Shown here: piece by piece, positions 1 to 11,100 of the stretch
How the letters are laid out: the number at the start of each line of letters is the position of its first letter
Position numbering within the stretch: position 1 is the stretch's first letter
Assembly (NCBI GenBank): GCA_023515795.1
Contig: JALGPX010000081.1
Location: 1-48,692 of the forward strand
Reading direction: 5' to 3'
Source of the DNA: Amoeboaphelidium occidentale
Lineage: Eukaryota > Aphelidiomycota > Aphelidea
Length of the DNA: 48,692 nucleotides
Notes under the pieces: model-generated
Seen by the model: only the letters and a program-made list of their open reading frames with translations
The model's database searches: none
What the model was told of the DNA's origin: nothing
Program-made: the position numbers and the translations under genes

Positions 1-64
1 CCGTTTTAGGAAAGTGCGAAATTCCACCTGAGGCGCTTGCCGCCACAAATGTTTCATTCCTAAA

Positions 65-805
65 ATGTTCGTCCGTTCTCTGGTTGCATTAATTTCGTTG
101 GTTTCAATTGCCCTGGCGCAAGAATGCTTAGACTTGTCTCAGTCCAAACTCTGCTCTGGTTTCAATGTTCGCATCGCGCCTTCAGATCAGTTCCCTGACG
201 TCCAGTCCTTTGATGCTGCAGTATTTGCCGCTGTTGACGAAGCTTCTTTGGCTACCTCAGAAAAGTGCGGTTCGTCGGTTAATCTGAAAAAGGTTCCTTA
301 TGCTGTTGATTATGTCTGTTTCACCATGTTGTTTGGCGTTGGCGTCTCAAGTGAGTTGGGAGGCATATTCCAGAACATCACTGATACCGCGAAGGATATT
401 GCAGATTCCATTAAAGACACTGCTGTTTCAACTGGCGAAACGATCAGAGACACGGCTGTCGACCTGTTTGATGGTATCAAGGGAATTTTTACCGGAGACA
501 GAGAAGGATCCTCAAGCGAGAGTCCGGAACTTAATGCTGTCGCAGGCGGGGCTCAATGCTTCAACTTGGATCAGCTTAAGAAACAAGATAACAAGTTCCT
601 GTGCAAGTCCAGCTGCAATTCTTATGTCAGAGGGTTTAATGATGTCTGCAAGAACTTTAAATTGGATTCTGCTAAGACATGCAATTCTCTGAATGATAAG
701 AGCTGCGCTACTGGGACACAATTTGCTGCAGAGAATTCGGCACTTGTCCTAAGATCTTCAGCCCTAGTGATCTTCATATTCGCAGTCATATTCTTGACTG
801 CTTAA
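65..805 (+). CDS. Secreted, GPI-anchor-like cysteine-rich protein of unknown function
   Basis: The 246-residue product has the two ends of a GPI-anchored surface protein: an N-terminal signal peptide with likely cleavage after ALA at about residue 18, and a hydrophobic C-terminal tail (about residues 229-246) with a small-residue site (ENSA) ahead of it. About ten cysteines flank a central segment (about residues 103-140) of amphipathic helix with repeating DTAKD/DTAVS/DTAVD units, reminiscent of LEA or apolipoprotein-like 11-mers. One N-glycosylation sequon (NIT) lies just before it. An AATAAA signal begins four bases after the stop (810-815). I do not recognise the family. A cell-surface or wall role is inferred from architecture only. 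Confidence 0.7.
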   Translation: MFVRSLVALISLVSIALAQECLDLSQSKLCSGFNVRIAPSDQFPDVQSFDAAVFAAVDEASLATSEKCGSSVNLKKVPYAVDYVCFTMLFGVGVSSELGGIFQNITDTAKDIADSIKDTAVSTGETIRDTAVDLFDGIKGIFTGDREGSSSESPELNAVAGGAQCFNLDQLKKQDNKFLCKSSCNSYVRGFNDVCKNFKLDSAKTCNSLNDKSCATGTQFAAENSALVLRSSALVIFIFAVIFLTA

Positions 806-898
806 GAACAATAAAGAATCAATTTTGAAAATCTGAAACGGCATAAAGCGTTTTATAGTCGCGATTCTGAATGTTTTTGTCTTGTGAATTGACACGAT

Positions 899-1807
899 AT
901 GGATAGATCTGTATTGCTAAAGAAATACTTCTTCAATGGGCTCATAAAAGTTGTGCATCCGGACTTCTTTATTAATAATTTGAAAGCGCAAAAGGTCAAC
1001 TCGTCATCTTTGCAGCAGATACAACCATTTGTGGAAAGTATCAGAGCAAAACAGAATTTGAATGATATCAAGCATATTTCTATAGACACAAAGACACCTT
1101 TTTATCTAAGGCCTATAGGAACGATTAAATGCAGAGATTATAATGCGCCGGAATGTATGCCTTCGTTTATTGACATGGTACCGGAGATTCGGAACGGCCA
1201 GCATAATGATCAACTGTATTTGGATGCATTCTTGCTTAGACTGCTGAGATATTGTGACCATATTGGAATATCAGTCGATAAGAAGGATCATTCATGGTGT
1301 AAAGATAAGGTAGGAGGGCATCTTGTCGAAATTCCGACATCCAGAAACACGCCGCCGAAATCTATGCGACAAGATCATGCTGACATAGAACGAATAAGAA
1401 AAACACGACTCGTTCGACGTGTTGCTTTTGAGAATGGACTAAAAAAGTTGGTGAATGAGACAGTTGCAAGTTCTAATTCCAAGCTGCACACAGTAAAAGA
1501 ACGTCTTGCGTGGATTCAAACCAATATGATGATTTACTTTGATCCTTGCCTAGACCAATACCAACGGCTTCATTTCCTTACAAAATTGGCTTCTGTCTAC
1601 CCATTATTAAAGCCTGAACTCTGGGCACATCTTCCTGTGATGGTTAAAGACTCTGATTATGCTGAAGAGTTTGGATGGTCAGAACAAGATGATGAATTAA
1701 AAGGCTTCATCAAAATTGATCATAACTTCAGACTACGGGAATTCGAACAGTATTTAAATGAGAATTTGAAAAGAATTGAACGGGAGTACAGACAACTATT
1801 TACTTAA
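899..1807 (+). CDS. TCAIM-like protein with N-terminal DUF4460 (J-like) domain
   Basis: The 302-residue protein starts with a segment, LIKVVHPDFF then a run ending NSSSLQQIQPFVESI, that closely resembles the DUF4460 domain of animal TCAIM (T-cell activation inhibitor, mitochondrial). That domain is J-like, with HPD conserved in the HPDFF motif. The rest is helical, ending in a lysine/arginine/glutamate-rich segment. TCAIM proteins are mitochondrial; no strong presequence is obvious here beyond the first 12 residues. The biochemical role is unknown. It converges with the next gene, and the two stop codons overlap inside the palindrome TTAA at 1804-1807. A single exon; start ATG at 899. Family assignment is from recognised motif similarity, not a search. 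Confidence 0.65.
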   Translation: MDRSVLLKKYFFNGLIKVVHPDFFINNLKAQKVNSSSLQQIQPFVESIRAKQNLNDIKHISIDTKTPFYLRPIGTIKCRDYNAPECMPSFIDMVPEIRNGQHNDQLYLDAFLLRLLRYCDHIGISVDKKDHSWCKDKVGGHLVEIPTSRNTPPKSMRQDHADIERIRKTRLVRRVAFENGLKKLVNETVASSNSKLHTVKERLAWIQTNMMIYFDPCLDQYQRLHFLTKLASVYPLLKPELWAHLPVMVKDSDYAEEFGWSEQDDELKGFIKIDHNFRLREFEQYLNENLKRIEREYRQLFT

Positions 1808-3043
1808 ACAAACAGTGAATTCGGAATCCAAGTTCCAGTGCTGATATACCCATTCTTTGGTTCATAGAAATCTGTCTGAGTAGCAACAGAAACACCAGAG
1901 CCTTCGCTGAGTTGATAGTCTGGTTCTTGCGCAATAAACAGAGATTCATGTTCTAATGAAGCAATCTTGTCTAAATCCATCCTTGAGTTGGTTCTTGTAG
2001 CCGAAGGAGTAGCAGCAGGCGTAGGGTAAGCGTTGAGTTGAGATGCAGCCTTGTATTGATAAAGCTCTTTCTTGTTTACAAACGAGAAGGGCGGAATTAA
2101 ACCGACATCAAGATCAAGCATCAAATTTTCATCTGGTTCAGTAAATCCGGCGCCAGAGGATGCACTTAAACTTGAACTGGGCGTATAATTAAATCCACTT
2201 GAAAGCCTTGTATTCTGGGGATGCACAGCGTCAACAACATAATACGGAATACCGCCAACAAAAGGCTCCTTTGCTAGTTGATCCATTGATATTGATGAAG
2301 GCCTGTTCCCCAGTTTGATGAATTTATGTCCGTGTATTGAATGCATTTGATGACTTGGAGGCTGCAAAGGAAGCTGTGGTGGTGGCGGAGGTGCTTGCAT
2401 TGAAGGCAAAGCTGCATTAAATGATGATCCAGAAGCAAAACTTGACGATTTTCGTGAATTAGGAACATCAGCACATGTGGTTGACCAGCCCAAGCGTACA
2501 CAACGAGAGCACGGCCTCCCTTTATCACAAGAAACGTGAGAATTCCTGCAGTTCCCACAGGAAGTACCAGCATTTATCGTCATCGACAAAGGCACGGATG
2601 GCGGTGGCGCAGCAACTGGTGCAGCAAACGGATTAACTCCAACCGATGAATGGAATTGCATAGAAGGAGCAGGACCAGGGCTCATATTCACAGCAAAAGC
2701 CGTTGCGTTGGGAACAGCTTCATTTGAATCCACTGGCGCAGGTGCCTTAAAATTCTTCGGTAGCATGTCCATTCCAGAAGAAATAGAAAGTCGATGGTTC
2801 TGTAGGTGCGATCTGTTCTCATCGTTCACATCCTCACACTCTTTGGCTATAGAAGGCAGCAGTTAGAAAATAAATCCAACAATAGCGACCCAAATTACCT
2901 AATCGCTTACACCGACCACACGGTCTGTTTTTATCACATGCGACATGGGCTGATCTACATTGAAAGCATGCAGTTTTTGGCTTTGAATCTAAATCTGTAT
3001 TTGTGCTTCCAGGCGAGTCTGGTGGGCTTTCTATAGTCGACAT
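1804..3043 (-). CDS. Regulator with two Zn2Cys6 clusters (ERT1/AcuK-like)
   Basis: Two exons, 3043-2899 and 2846-1804, encode 395 residues. The 52-nt intron (2847-2898) has GTAATT at its start and CTATAG at its end, and removing it restores the last cysteine of the first cluster. Cluster 1 (residues 25-52) is C-X2-C-X6-C-X5-C-X2-C-X6-C. Cluster 2 (145-173) is C-X2-C-X6-C-X5-C-X2-C-X8-C. Both carry histidine at the third position before the third cysteine, RPC-X-RC and a C-(E/A)DV ending, as in the ERT1/AcuK/AcuM gluconeogenesis regulators. The remainder is Pro/Ser-rich with a C-terminal acidic patch; I see no PAS domain. Start: the ATG at 3043 is the first in frame; further upstream there is only a GTG, then a stop. 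DNA binding is inferred. Two clusters in one chain is unusual. Confidence 0.8.
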
Positions 3044-3138
3044 GTTTTTATGAAGAGAAATTGATCTGCTCGGCCGAAGCTGTGATCGGCGTGATTCCAC
3101 AATTGGCGTGAACTACTTGAGACCATTTATTTTGAGTA

Positions 3139-5880
3139 TCATTTTCTTCTTGTTGAACTGCTCATACTTGCTGCAGGCTCTCTAGCACCTTTGAGCTTAT
3201 TTGTGAGCAAACTATCTTCTTGTTCAGCAATATTTCGTAAGTTGGATGGTCGACCAGGTGTAGCCATATTAGCAAAGCTTTGTGATATTCCGTTGTCCCC
3301 ACTTACAACAACGTAACTACTGTTATTGATCATTGGATCAGGCCGATAGGAGCCCATAGAAATCTCTGTTTCTGTCATGTAGGATGCCCTGGGATTGTTA
3401 TCGTTTTCTCCGGGAAGACTGTAAGGCAAACCAGCTCTTTTCTTCTCAGCGTAATTGTAGATGTCTGTGCAGTTATCAATTAAATACTCAGTCACGTTAT
3501 TTTTGTAACCCATATCCATCAATTCTGAGTCTGGAGATAAAGTTCCTTCTAATTCTGCAGCAGCTGACTTTGGTGAACGAAGTAAATTAGGACCAAATAC
3601 CACAGCCAAGTTCTTAGAATTCATAAGATTTTTTTCTTGCATCGAAGTAATCTTCTTTAGATGAAAAAGCAGGAGTTTCAAGCTCTCAAAGTTTTGACGG
3701 GGAAGAGACGCAACAGCATCTACTGTCGTTCTCAATCTCTCGTTTTCATTCTGTTCAACTACAATATTAGAAAATATAAAAGGTGATTCTTACGATATCC
3801 TTCTACTAAAACAGCATACAGCTCAAACGTTGTTAACGGAACTGGCATGGTCCGTAAATATTGCTTCAAAATCCCCGTGACCACATTCACATCTGGCCAT
3901 TGCTGATCGTCCAGTAAATTGATTTCTTCTCCAAATGTTTTACTTGAATTGAATTTCTCTATCAGAAGTCTAATATGGCTCGCCAATCCAGACTTTCTAT
4001 AAATCCCTTCTGCTTTTATCCCTCTGGCTTCCACCGCCTGAATACAGTTGACTATTATAATTGGAGTATCACGGTTCTCATACTGGCATTGGATCGCGAG
4101 ATCATTTCCAAATAAAGGAACACGAAGATTTGATCTGTCTCCGGAACAGGTTAAACCAAGTGATGCAGAGCAAACATCATGACATGCCAATCCGCAAGCT
4201 AAAATAAATGAAAATTCAAAAGGAAATGATAACCTTTGCATTGCATTTCACAATCATACGTTTTAATCACATCAGCACAAATCACGCAAGTCTCTCCTGA
4301 TACATAAAAAGTCTGTGGGTTCAATTGATGAGGCTTGTCATTTTTCTTTTTGGAGTTCTGATTAGTTTTCAAACTTATCCACTTCATAATCTTTGCACCA
4401 ACCCTCTCTGATCGATCTGGCGCTCCTGAAAGAGTTTCTTTTGAAGGAGAATGTTTAATCGCTGCCATAGCAGCTTTCTTTGCATTTATATCTAAGGATT
4501 TTCGAGCTGCACGCTTCACATTCAGTCCTTCATTGTTTGAGCTTCCATTTTCTCGAGGTACTGCTAATTGATCCCTGGAGCCACTGTTCAGGTTAGACTT
4601 TGTAGGCAGATCGCTAGCGACAATCTTTTTACCGCTAAGGCTCTCTTGACTGGTATATACTGCTTTTGCTGGAGTACTTGCCGCAACAACAGCTTGTTGT
4701 TTCATTTTTAGGTTCGTGGTTTCAAGAGCAACCTTCTTTTCCAAGTCTTTCACAGAAGCTTCAAGCTCTGAAATTGTTTGTCTCAATATCCAACTATCTC
4801 TCTCAAGCTGCTCTTGTCTTTCTCTTGCGTCAAACATTTGTGCCTCTAGAGAAGCCTTCTGCTCCTTAAGCTTCGCATTCTCATCCGATAAAAACTTCTT
4901 TTCATTAGTAAGATTTGTCAACTGATACTGTAGTGATGAGATCGTAGTTTGAAGTTGAGCTAATTCCGCCAAGAGACCAGTCTTCTTAGTTAAAAGTTCT
5001 GAGTACTGAGATTCAAGTTCGTGAAGTTGCTTTATGGCTTCCTTCTCTGCTGTTCCATCACCATGCTGGCCGATTGCAGTACTAATCCTATTCTGCTGAG
5101 ATAATCTATCATTCATTGCCTGAGCCTCGCGTAAAGCAGCATCCTTTTTCAGTAAAGCTTGCTTCAAGGAGTGTACTTCATCTTCTAATTTTTTCCTCGC
5201 TGCTGCCTCTGATGATAATCTATCCTTTACCATTTGATACTCGTTCAAAGCTGTCTTGCTAGCAGACTGAAACTTCTCCAGAACTTGCTCTGTCTCTGCC
5301 AATTTCCGTCTAAGCGCATCCTCATTGCTCTGATTTTTAATACCAAGACTATTGACACTAGCCGATGAACCAAAAGGATTCTCAGTAGCATTATTTGATG
5401 GTGTAGTATCTATACCGTCCCTTTTCTTTGAACACTCTAGACAGAACAATCCACCTCCATCAGCATCGTCCCCTGAAGCAGGGCTTATGATCACATAGAC
5501 TAAATCATTGATCTTCTTACTACAAACATCGCAAGTAAAGCAGTCCTCGTGATAAGATCCCTCCTGTGTCATGATCGCTTCATCAAAGATTCCCTGCTGA
5601 CACCTTCTGCACTTGTAAGAACATGCCTCACACACCGGAAGACCATTAGAAAGTAAGAGTATCTCCTGATCTGCCTGTAAAGCATCTGATAAAGACTTTG
5701 TGCACTTGGAACAGTTGAAGCAGTTGACATGAAAGAAGTTGTCTCCGAACCTTCACAAAGTTAGAACAGATCATCATGATAATCGTACGAAATGATGTTC
5801 CCATCGGAATCTATTGGCAGCTGACATGATTTGCAAGTGATATTGTCTGGACTGAGTGGTGGTGCATCAGTAGAAGACAT
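3139..5880 (-). CDS. LIM-C1-RhoGAP protein (Rga1/Rga2-like Rho GTPase activator)
   Basis: Four exons (5880-5789, 5750-4234, 4198-3794, 3758-3139) give 877 residues; introns are 38, 35 and 35 nt, all GT-AG. Order of parts: LIM1 (about 16-75, completed across intron 1), LIM2 (about 78-140), long coiled coil (about 170-380), basic linker, C1-type zinc domain (about 505-555, completed across intron 2), RhoGAP (about 562-745), disordered tail. The RhoGAP arginine finger is in GIYRKSG. The family stimulates GTP hydrolysis by Cdc42/Rho proteins and controls polarity and wall growth; yeast Rga1/Rga2 have paired LIM domains and RhoGAP. The C1 domain suggests lipid or membrane binding. Start chosen at ATG 5880; the frame runs further upstream only from a TTG at 5943. 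Frame is intact throughout. Confidence 0.9.
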
Positions 5881-6212
5881 TTCCGAGAATCTCTGTAACA
5901 ACGACTTCGATCTCGCTCGGTCGATTAGAAAACGAGGCGGCAACGGAAATGGAAATACGCAACGCCACTAATGAAACACGGCATTTTTAGAGTTCTTTAG
6001 ACCCTTTAGAGATAATCTGAGTTATCTTAAGCCTATCGTGACGGCTCTATTACATCAGAGGTCTGAAGTTGTAACCTGTAAATTATGGCGTAAATCGCGC
6101 AACATATACTTTGAGCTAGATATCATGCTAGATTAGTAGCCATGAAATTAAAGCGATACATTCTCGCCCTGCTGATGCCTAAGAGCTGATCTTCTAAATG
6201 CTTTTCTTCTAA
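5881..6212. promoter_or_regulatory. Divergent intergenic region between RhoGAP and APC7 genes
   Basis: This 332-bp stretch lies between two divergently transcribed genes and must hold both promoters. I see no tRNA, no convincing TATA box and no repeat. The only distinct element is the very short upstream reading frame at its right end, listed separately. Confidence 0.5.
6198..6212 (+). promoter_or_regulatory. Four-codon upstream ORF abutting the APC7 start
   Basis: ATG CTT TTC TTC TAA occupies 6198-6212 and its stop is followed directly by the APC7 ATG at 6213. If the transcript starts upstream of 6198, ribosomes would meet this minimal frame first and could reinitiate or leak past it. The sequence around it is a near repeat (CTTCTAAATG twice). 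The transcription start is unknown, so the regulatory role is inferred. Confidence 0.4.
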
Positions 6213-8005
6213 ATGACTATCGCTGCGTTGCTGAAACAACCTGAATGGAATCAAAATAAGAGCGCCTGTGTGGCCCTGTTTAAGAAGCAGCATTATAAAT
6301 CTTCCTTCGAAATGGCATCGCTCATGCTGTCAATTAATCCTTCATGTTCTGGTCGTTATGAGTTGCTGAAGACGGCCGCGAATTCGCTTTACCACTTGAA
6401 ACAGTACAGAAGAGCAATGAGATACTTTGAAGATTGTCTAAGTTCACTATTGGCGCTGTCTCAAGGAAATGGCAAGTATAGTTTTCAGCGAAACGGCTAA
6501 TTATTTAGTCGGCTTAGATTCCTTTACTTTGGGTGAAGAAGGCGCACAGTTCAACATTGACGAGGAATGGGTTGACACGAGATTTAAAATGGCCAAATGC
6601 TGTTTCATAGTTAAAGACTTAAATTTGGCAAAGAACTCTCTCAGGGGCATTCCGCACAAGAATCGCTCAGCTGAAGTGTGGCAGTTATTGGGCAAAGTTT
6701 GTGAAGCGCAATCGAATTTCCGTGAAGCTTACGAAAGTTATTTAAGGGCTCTTGATGATGGTCAATTCTCATTGGAAGTATACACAGATTTACTACGGGT
6801 GCATTCTGCTGGTAAAGATATGCCACCTGTTCAGCTGCCTCCTCTAGAACTTTCTCCTTTGATCAGCATATTGAAGAAAGTGAAAGAATTGCAGTATTTG
6901 TATAAATATGATCAAGCAATTACTCTCTTGAAACAATTAGAAGGAACTAGTAGCCCATTGGTACTAAAGGAATTGGCGTACTGTTATTATTGCTTGTGTG
7001 AGTATGATATCGCATTGAGATATTTTGAGAGATCATCAGAACTTGAGCCTGAATGTTTGAAATACATGGACATTTATGCATCTATTCTTCGCGGTAAAAC
7101 TTATATACCGGGTTTGAACAAGTAAACTCTTTTATTTCAGTTTAATTTCATAGATTGACCAATGAACTTTTATCTGTTGATCAAACGGCTCCACAGCCAT
7201 GGACTGTACTTGCAAAATATGTTGACGCGAAAGGCGAAAAAGACAGAGCTTTGATGTTTGTTAATCAAGCATTGAATTTGAATTCACTTGATGTTGATCC
7301 ACAAGCTCTGCACGAAGCATACATGATGAAGGGTCACATTATGTTGTCTAATAGGAAGCCGAACGATGCTTTGGTTAATTTTAAGAAGGCACACATGATT
7401 CAAAAGTAAGCTTTCTGTAATATGTTAAACTGTTTAGAAACGTTTTTACTTTCGAAGGTTGCTTGGAATGTCTAATTATGATGGGAAAAGGCAAAGAAGC
7501 ATTAATTGTTGCCAAAGAAGCAATAACCGTAATGAAAGACATTCCTAAATGCTTAGTATTTACAGGTTATGCTCTAAAAGAAAATGATGAATCCGAAAAA
7601 GCGAAAAGAGCATTTGAAACAGCTCTTGCTAAAAATCCAGATAATGTTGATGCAACAATTGCATTATGTGAATTACTTTGCGAGAAGACTCAGTACAGGG
7701 AAGCAATTAGATTGTTGCAAAATCAACTTTCTCATTTCTCCACAGACTGGTTACACACAAAATTGGGAGATTTGTTCTTGTTGCAACATCGAAAATCAGG
7801 TCACAGAGATCCTTCGAATGAAAGCCTAAAAGCATTTTATCATTATCACTTTGCTTTAGCATTGAATCCGAATTTCCAAGACGCGACAGATGGACTTGCA
7901 AGATGTGATGCAGTTTTGAATGGAGGCGACGCTGATCAAATGGAAGCGGATGAAGATGGAGGATTTAATGAAGGTGAAGAATTTGGAGACGATGATGATC
8001 TTTAA
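6213..8005 (+). CDS. APC7: Anaphase-promoting complex subunit 7 (TPR protein)
   Basis: Four exons (6213-6471, 6509-7121, 7154-7405, 7438-8005) give 563 residues, close to the 565-599 of animal APC7. The protein is a chain of TPR repeats from end to end. Landmarks match APC7: a kinked VDTRFKMAKC segment after the second TPR, the SLRGIPHKNR motif (GIPSRQR in human), and a C-terminal TPR ending LGDLF then ALALNPNFQDATDGLARCD, followed by an acidic tail. APC7 is an accessory TPR-lobe subunit of the APC/C ubiquitin ligase; it is missing from yeasts. Introns are 37, 32 and 32 nt; the first is GC-AG. Removing each one joins the frames exactly and restores family sequence, which supports the model strongly. 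Confidence 0.88.
6472..6508 (+). other. GC-AG intron in APC7
   Basis: The exon boundary needs an intron whose length is one more than a multiple of three. GT donors in the right place do not satisfy this, but the donor GCAAGT at 6472 with the acceptor TTATTTAG ending at 6508 does, giving 37 nt. A branch-like GCTAAT lies 12 nt before the acceptor. GC donors are normally flanked by such an otherwise perfect consensus. Confidence 0.7.
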
Positions 8006-8146
8006 AATTTCAAGTTAAAAAGATGTGTCGCGGTGACATAAATAGAAGCGCGTTATCTTGAAACTGCGATGTAACACGAAAACTCAACAACAATCAGATC
8101 AAGGAGTGACTCAGTGAATCATTCAAGTTTTCCGTAAAACGATCAA

Positions 8147-11100
8147 ATGCCTCGACCAAAGAGAGCAGCGGCACAGAAGGGTAAGTTTACTGATAAACTC
8201 AAAACTCTAATCTTTTCAAAAGCTTCCACGATAATCGAAATCAATTCCGATGATGACGATAATGATCTTCTTGAGAATGTCGCACCAGTTCCGAAAGCGT
8301 CGAGAAGAAAGGGTCGCACAGCTGAAGATTTCTACGTTGACAATGAAGACGATCAAAACCTGGACGAAATTGAGCCGGACGAATCGTTCGTGCCAAAGAA
8401 GAGACAAAAGAAGAAGGCTGGCGAGTCAGCGTCTGGAAGCTCACTGACCGTCGCAAAGAAGAAGAATTTAGTTAAGAAATCTTATCCGGAGTTGGAAAAA
8501 AGTTTGTGCGAGGTTTTGGAGCCTCAGAGTTTGCCGGCGGGTAGCAGAGATCTTATGGATTGGTGGTGCTTCTATCCCAGCCATAGTTTCCATTCAAAAG
8601 CTGAACATCCAAATACGGACAATAATTTGCTTTACATTGGAAGTGTTCAGATGTATCCGGCCGATGGGGTAAAAGTTAAAATCGCGAATCTGTCGGGTAC
8701 ATTTATGGGCATTAAATTTGGGGCAGAGTTGACAATACATAGACCCGCCATCAAAAAGGAAAATATGACATTTAAGGGCTCATATGAAACAAGGATGTAT
8801 ACGATCAGCGGTGTTGGTCCGCATGATATCATCGAGTGGACTGATTTTCCGGGAGCGGAAGAGGAACAGGCTGAGTACAATGCTTTGAGAGAGAAGGCGT
8901 TGATCACCGCCGGAAACAGCTGGATCGCAAACCAACGTACCGATAAAACGATTCGTTATGAGCAAAAGTATGTCGTTGGACAAGATCGTGATGAAATTGT
9001 TGTTGGGCGTACGGAAATGGAGTTTACTAGTAACTCTTTAAAGTATTTTGCTTTTGTTTTGCGTGAGTCATCAAATTTGTACTTTTGTGATCGTTACGCT
9101 CGTTTGGATGCGATTCGTGATGCCTTTGAAAAAAATAGTGTAGATATGTCGTTAATTGGTAAGATTATTGGGGCCGGAGTAAATAGTACTTCAATGTTCG
9201 TTTCCAAGGCTGAAAATTCGAAATTTAAGATTCCAGATACTTTTGAGAGTCCTGAATCTGATCCTCCTGAAGGATTTCATTTGACGCTGAGACCTTATCA
9301 GAAACGGACACTTTATTGGCTTTTGGAGCAAGAATCTGATTCTGCTCATCATAACTTCAGCATGGAGTGCAAAAATTTTCCGAACGGTGATTACTCTGAA
9401 GCGCATCACAGATGTGGCTTCACTGTGACTCAAATTGGGCCAGATGGCCCTTTCTTTGACATTGTCATGAAAAAATTCTTTAAAGTCAATCCTGAACTCT
9501 ATGTAACGACAACGAAGAAAAACATATATTGTCCAGGAGCGATTCTCGCCGATGATACTGGTACAGGAAAAACAGTTACTGTTCTTGCTCTTATCCATAC
9601 GAATCCGTTTAAAACTTTGGATAGCAAAATGTTGGATCCGTTCTCATTCTCTTCATGTTTTGTCTCAAGAGCAACTTTGGTTGTTTGTCCTTCACATTTG
9701 TGTGCTCAATGGAAGCTCGAGGCTGAGAGATGCATGCCAGAAGCCAACATCAAAGTTCTAACAACAATTGTTGATCACCAGAAGCTTTCATGGGACGATG
9801 TCCTTGAAGCGGACATTGTTATTACATCATTGAACTTTCTACAGAACAAAAGCTACGATACCAAAGTGCGTGACCTGATTTCAAAGGAAACGTCTTCCTT
9901 CTCTTGGTATGAAAAAGGAAGAGATAATTATAAGCAAGAGCTCTATTGTCATCGTATCAAGAGTCAAGGCAAGAAAGTTTATGGAAAGGAGATGGGCAAA
10001 GTTGTATTTGAACATGTGTTTTGGTATCGTATCGTTTGTGATGAATTCCACGAATTAGGAAAAAGTGAAAGCAAAAACAAGGCTGCCAGATGCTTTTTGA
10101 AAGATTTGAAAGGCAGATTCTACTTGGGCGTTACTGGCACACCTGCTACTAACACTGCCCGAGACATCGGCGAAATGGCAAAATATTTGAACTGCGATCA
10201 AGAGTTCAGTTTCGACATGGCTAAATGCTTTGTTCAGCAGAAAATAAGGAGAAATGAGCCTAATTTGGAATTGCCTCCTGTCGAGAACAGATGCATTTGG
10301 GTTGAACTTTCAGTCGAGGAGCGTGGTCTTTACATTGGAATGAACGATTTGACTCGTTCGTCTTTAATGGCATGTAATCATCATCAGTTGGCAGACGATA
10401 TTCTCGATATTGTTGGAGATGGAAAGGAAATGAGTGTCGAAGAAGTGGCTGCCATGGTGCAGAAGTCTCGTTTGACAAATATTGCAAAATTGAGCACTAG
10501 AATCGGCAATTTGGAGAAATCTCTTGGGGAAGCAAAAAAAGATTATAATGAAGTTCTTCACTTGAAAAAGAATGGCGTCCTCACGATTGAAGTCAAAACT
10601 GCTGAAGACAAAGTTGAAGAGAAATCTATCGATAGTGTTTTAAGAAGTAAATTAACCCGTTGCGAAAGCATCGGAAAGAATATTGTTGAAGTTGAAAGAG
10701 AAAGAGCAAATATTCAAAGTCAGTATAATTTCTTTCAGACTTTGTTGGATGCTGTTCAGGAAGGTAAACAACAGAATTGTTTGATTTGCCTGGAGGATAT
10801 TGTTTGTGGTCAAAAGTTTTCCGTTGGTAGATGCGGTCATGTTTATTGTTGCCCTTGCTTGGATTTACTGATGGCTTCAGCTCATCCTCGCTGCGGTGCT
10901 TGTCGTGTTGAATTGAAGCGTGAAGACATTGCTAGAATTGCTATTAAAAAAGTTGAGCCTGAGACCGAAAAGCAAGAGCAAGAAGAAAACGAAGCCGAAG
11001 ATCCTGATGAACCTAAGATTGATTATTCCAAGTACGGTTCTAAACTTGGAGCGTTCGTAGAATTCGCAACAAAAACCATTCAAGAAGAACCTGATGCAAA

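Noticed and set aside
5881-5943. An N-terminal extension of the RhoGAP protein from a TTG codon
   Set aside because: Non-ATG starts are unlikely in a eukaryotic nuclear gene when an ATG at 5880 precedes the first LIM domain. The same reasoning was used for GTG/TTG starts at 3100, 11552, 27243, 29212, 42927 and 44778.
6040-6110. Possible tRNA in the RhoGAP/APC7 intergenic region
   Set aside because: Some stem-like complementarity, but no T-loop GTTC consensus and no cloverleaf could be drawn.
8107-8113. TGACTCA (Gcn4/AP-1) site upstream of the SNF2-RING gene
   Set aside because: A perfect match, but a seven-base motif is expected by chance several times in a window of this size, and there is only one here.
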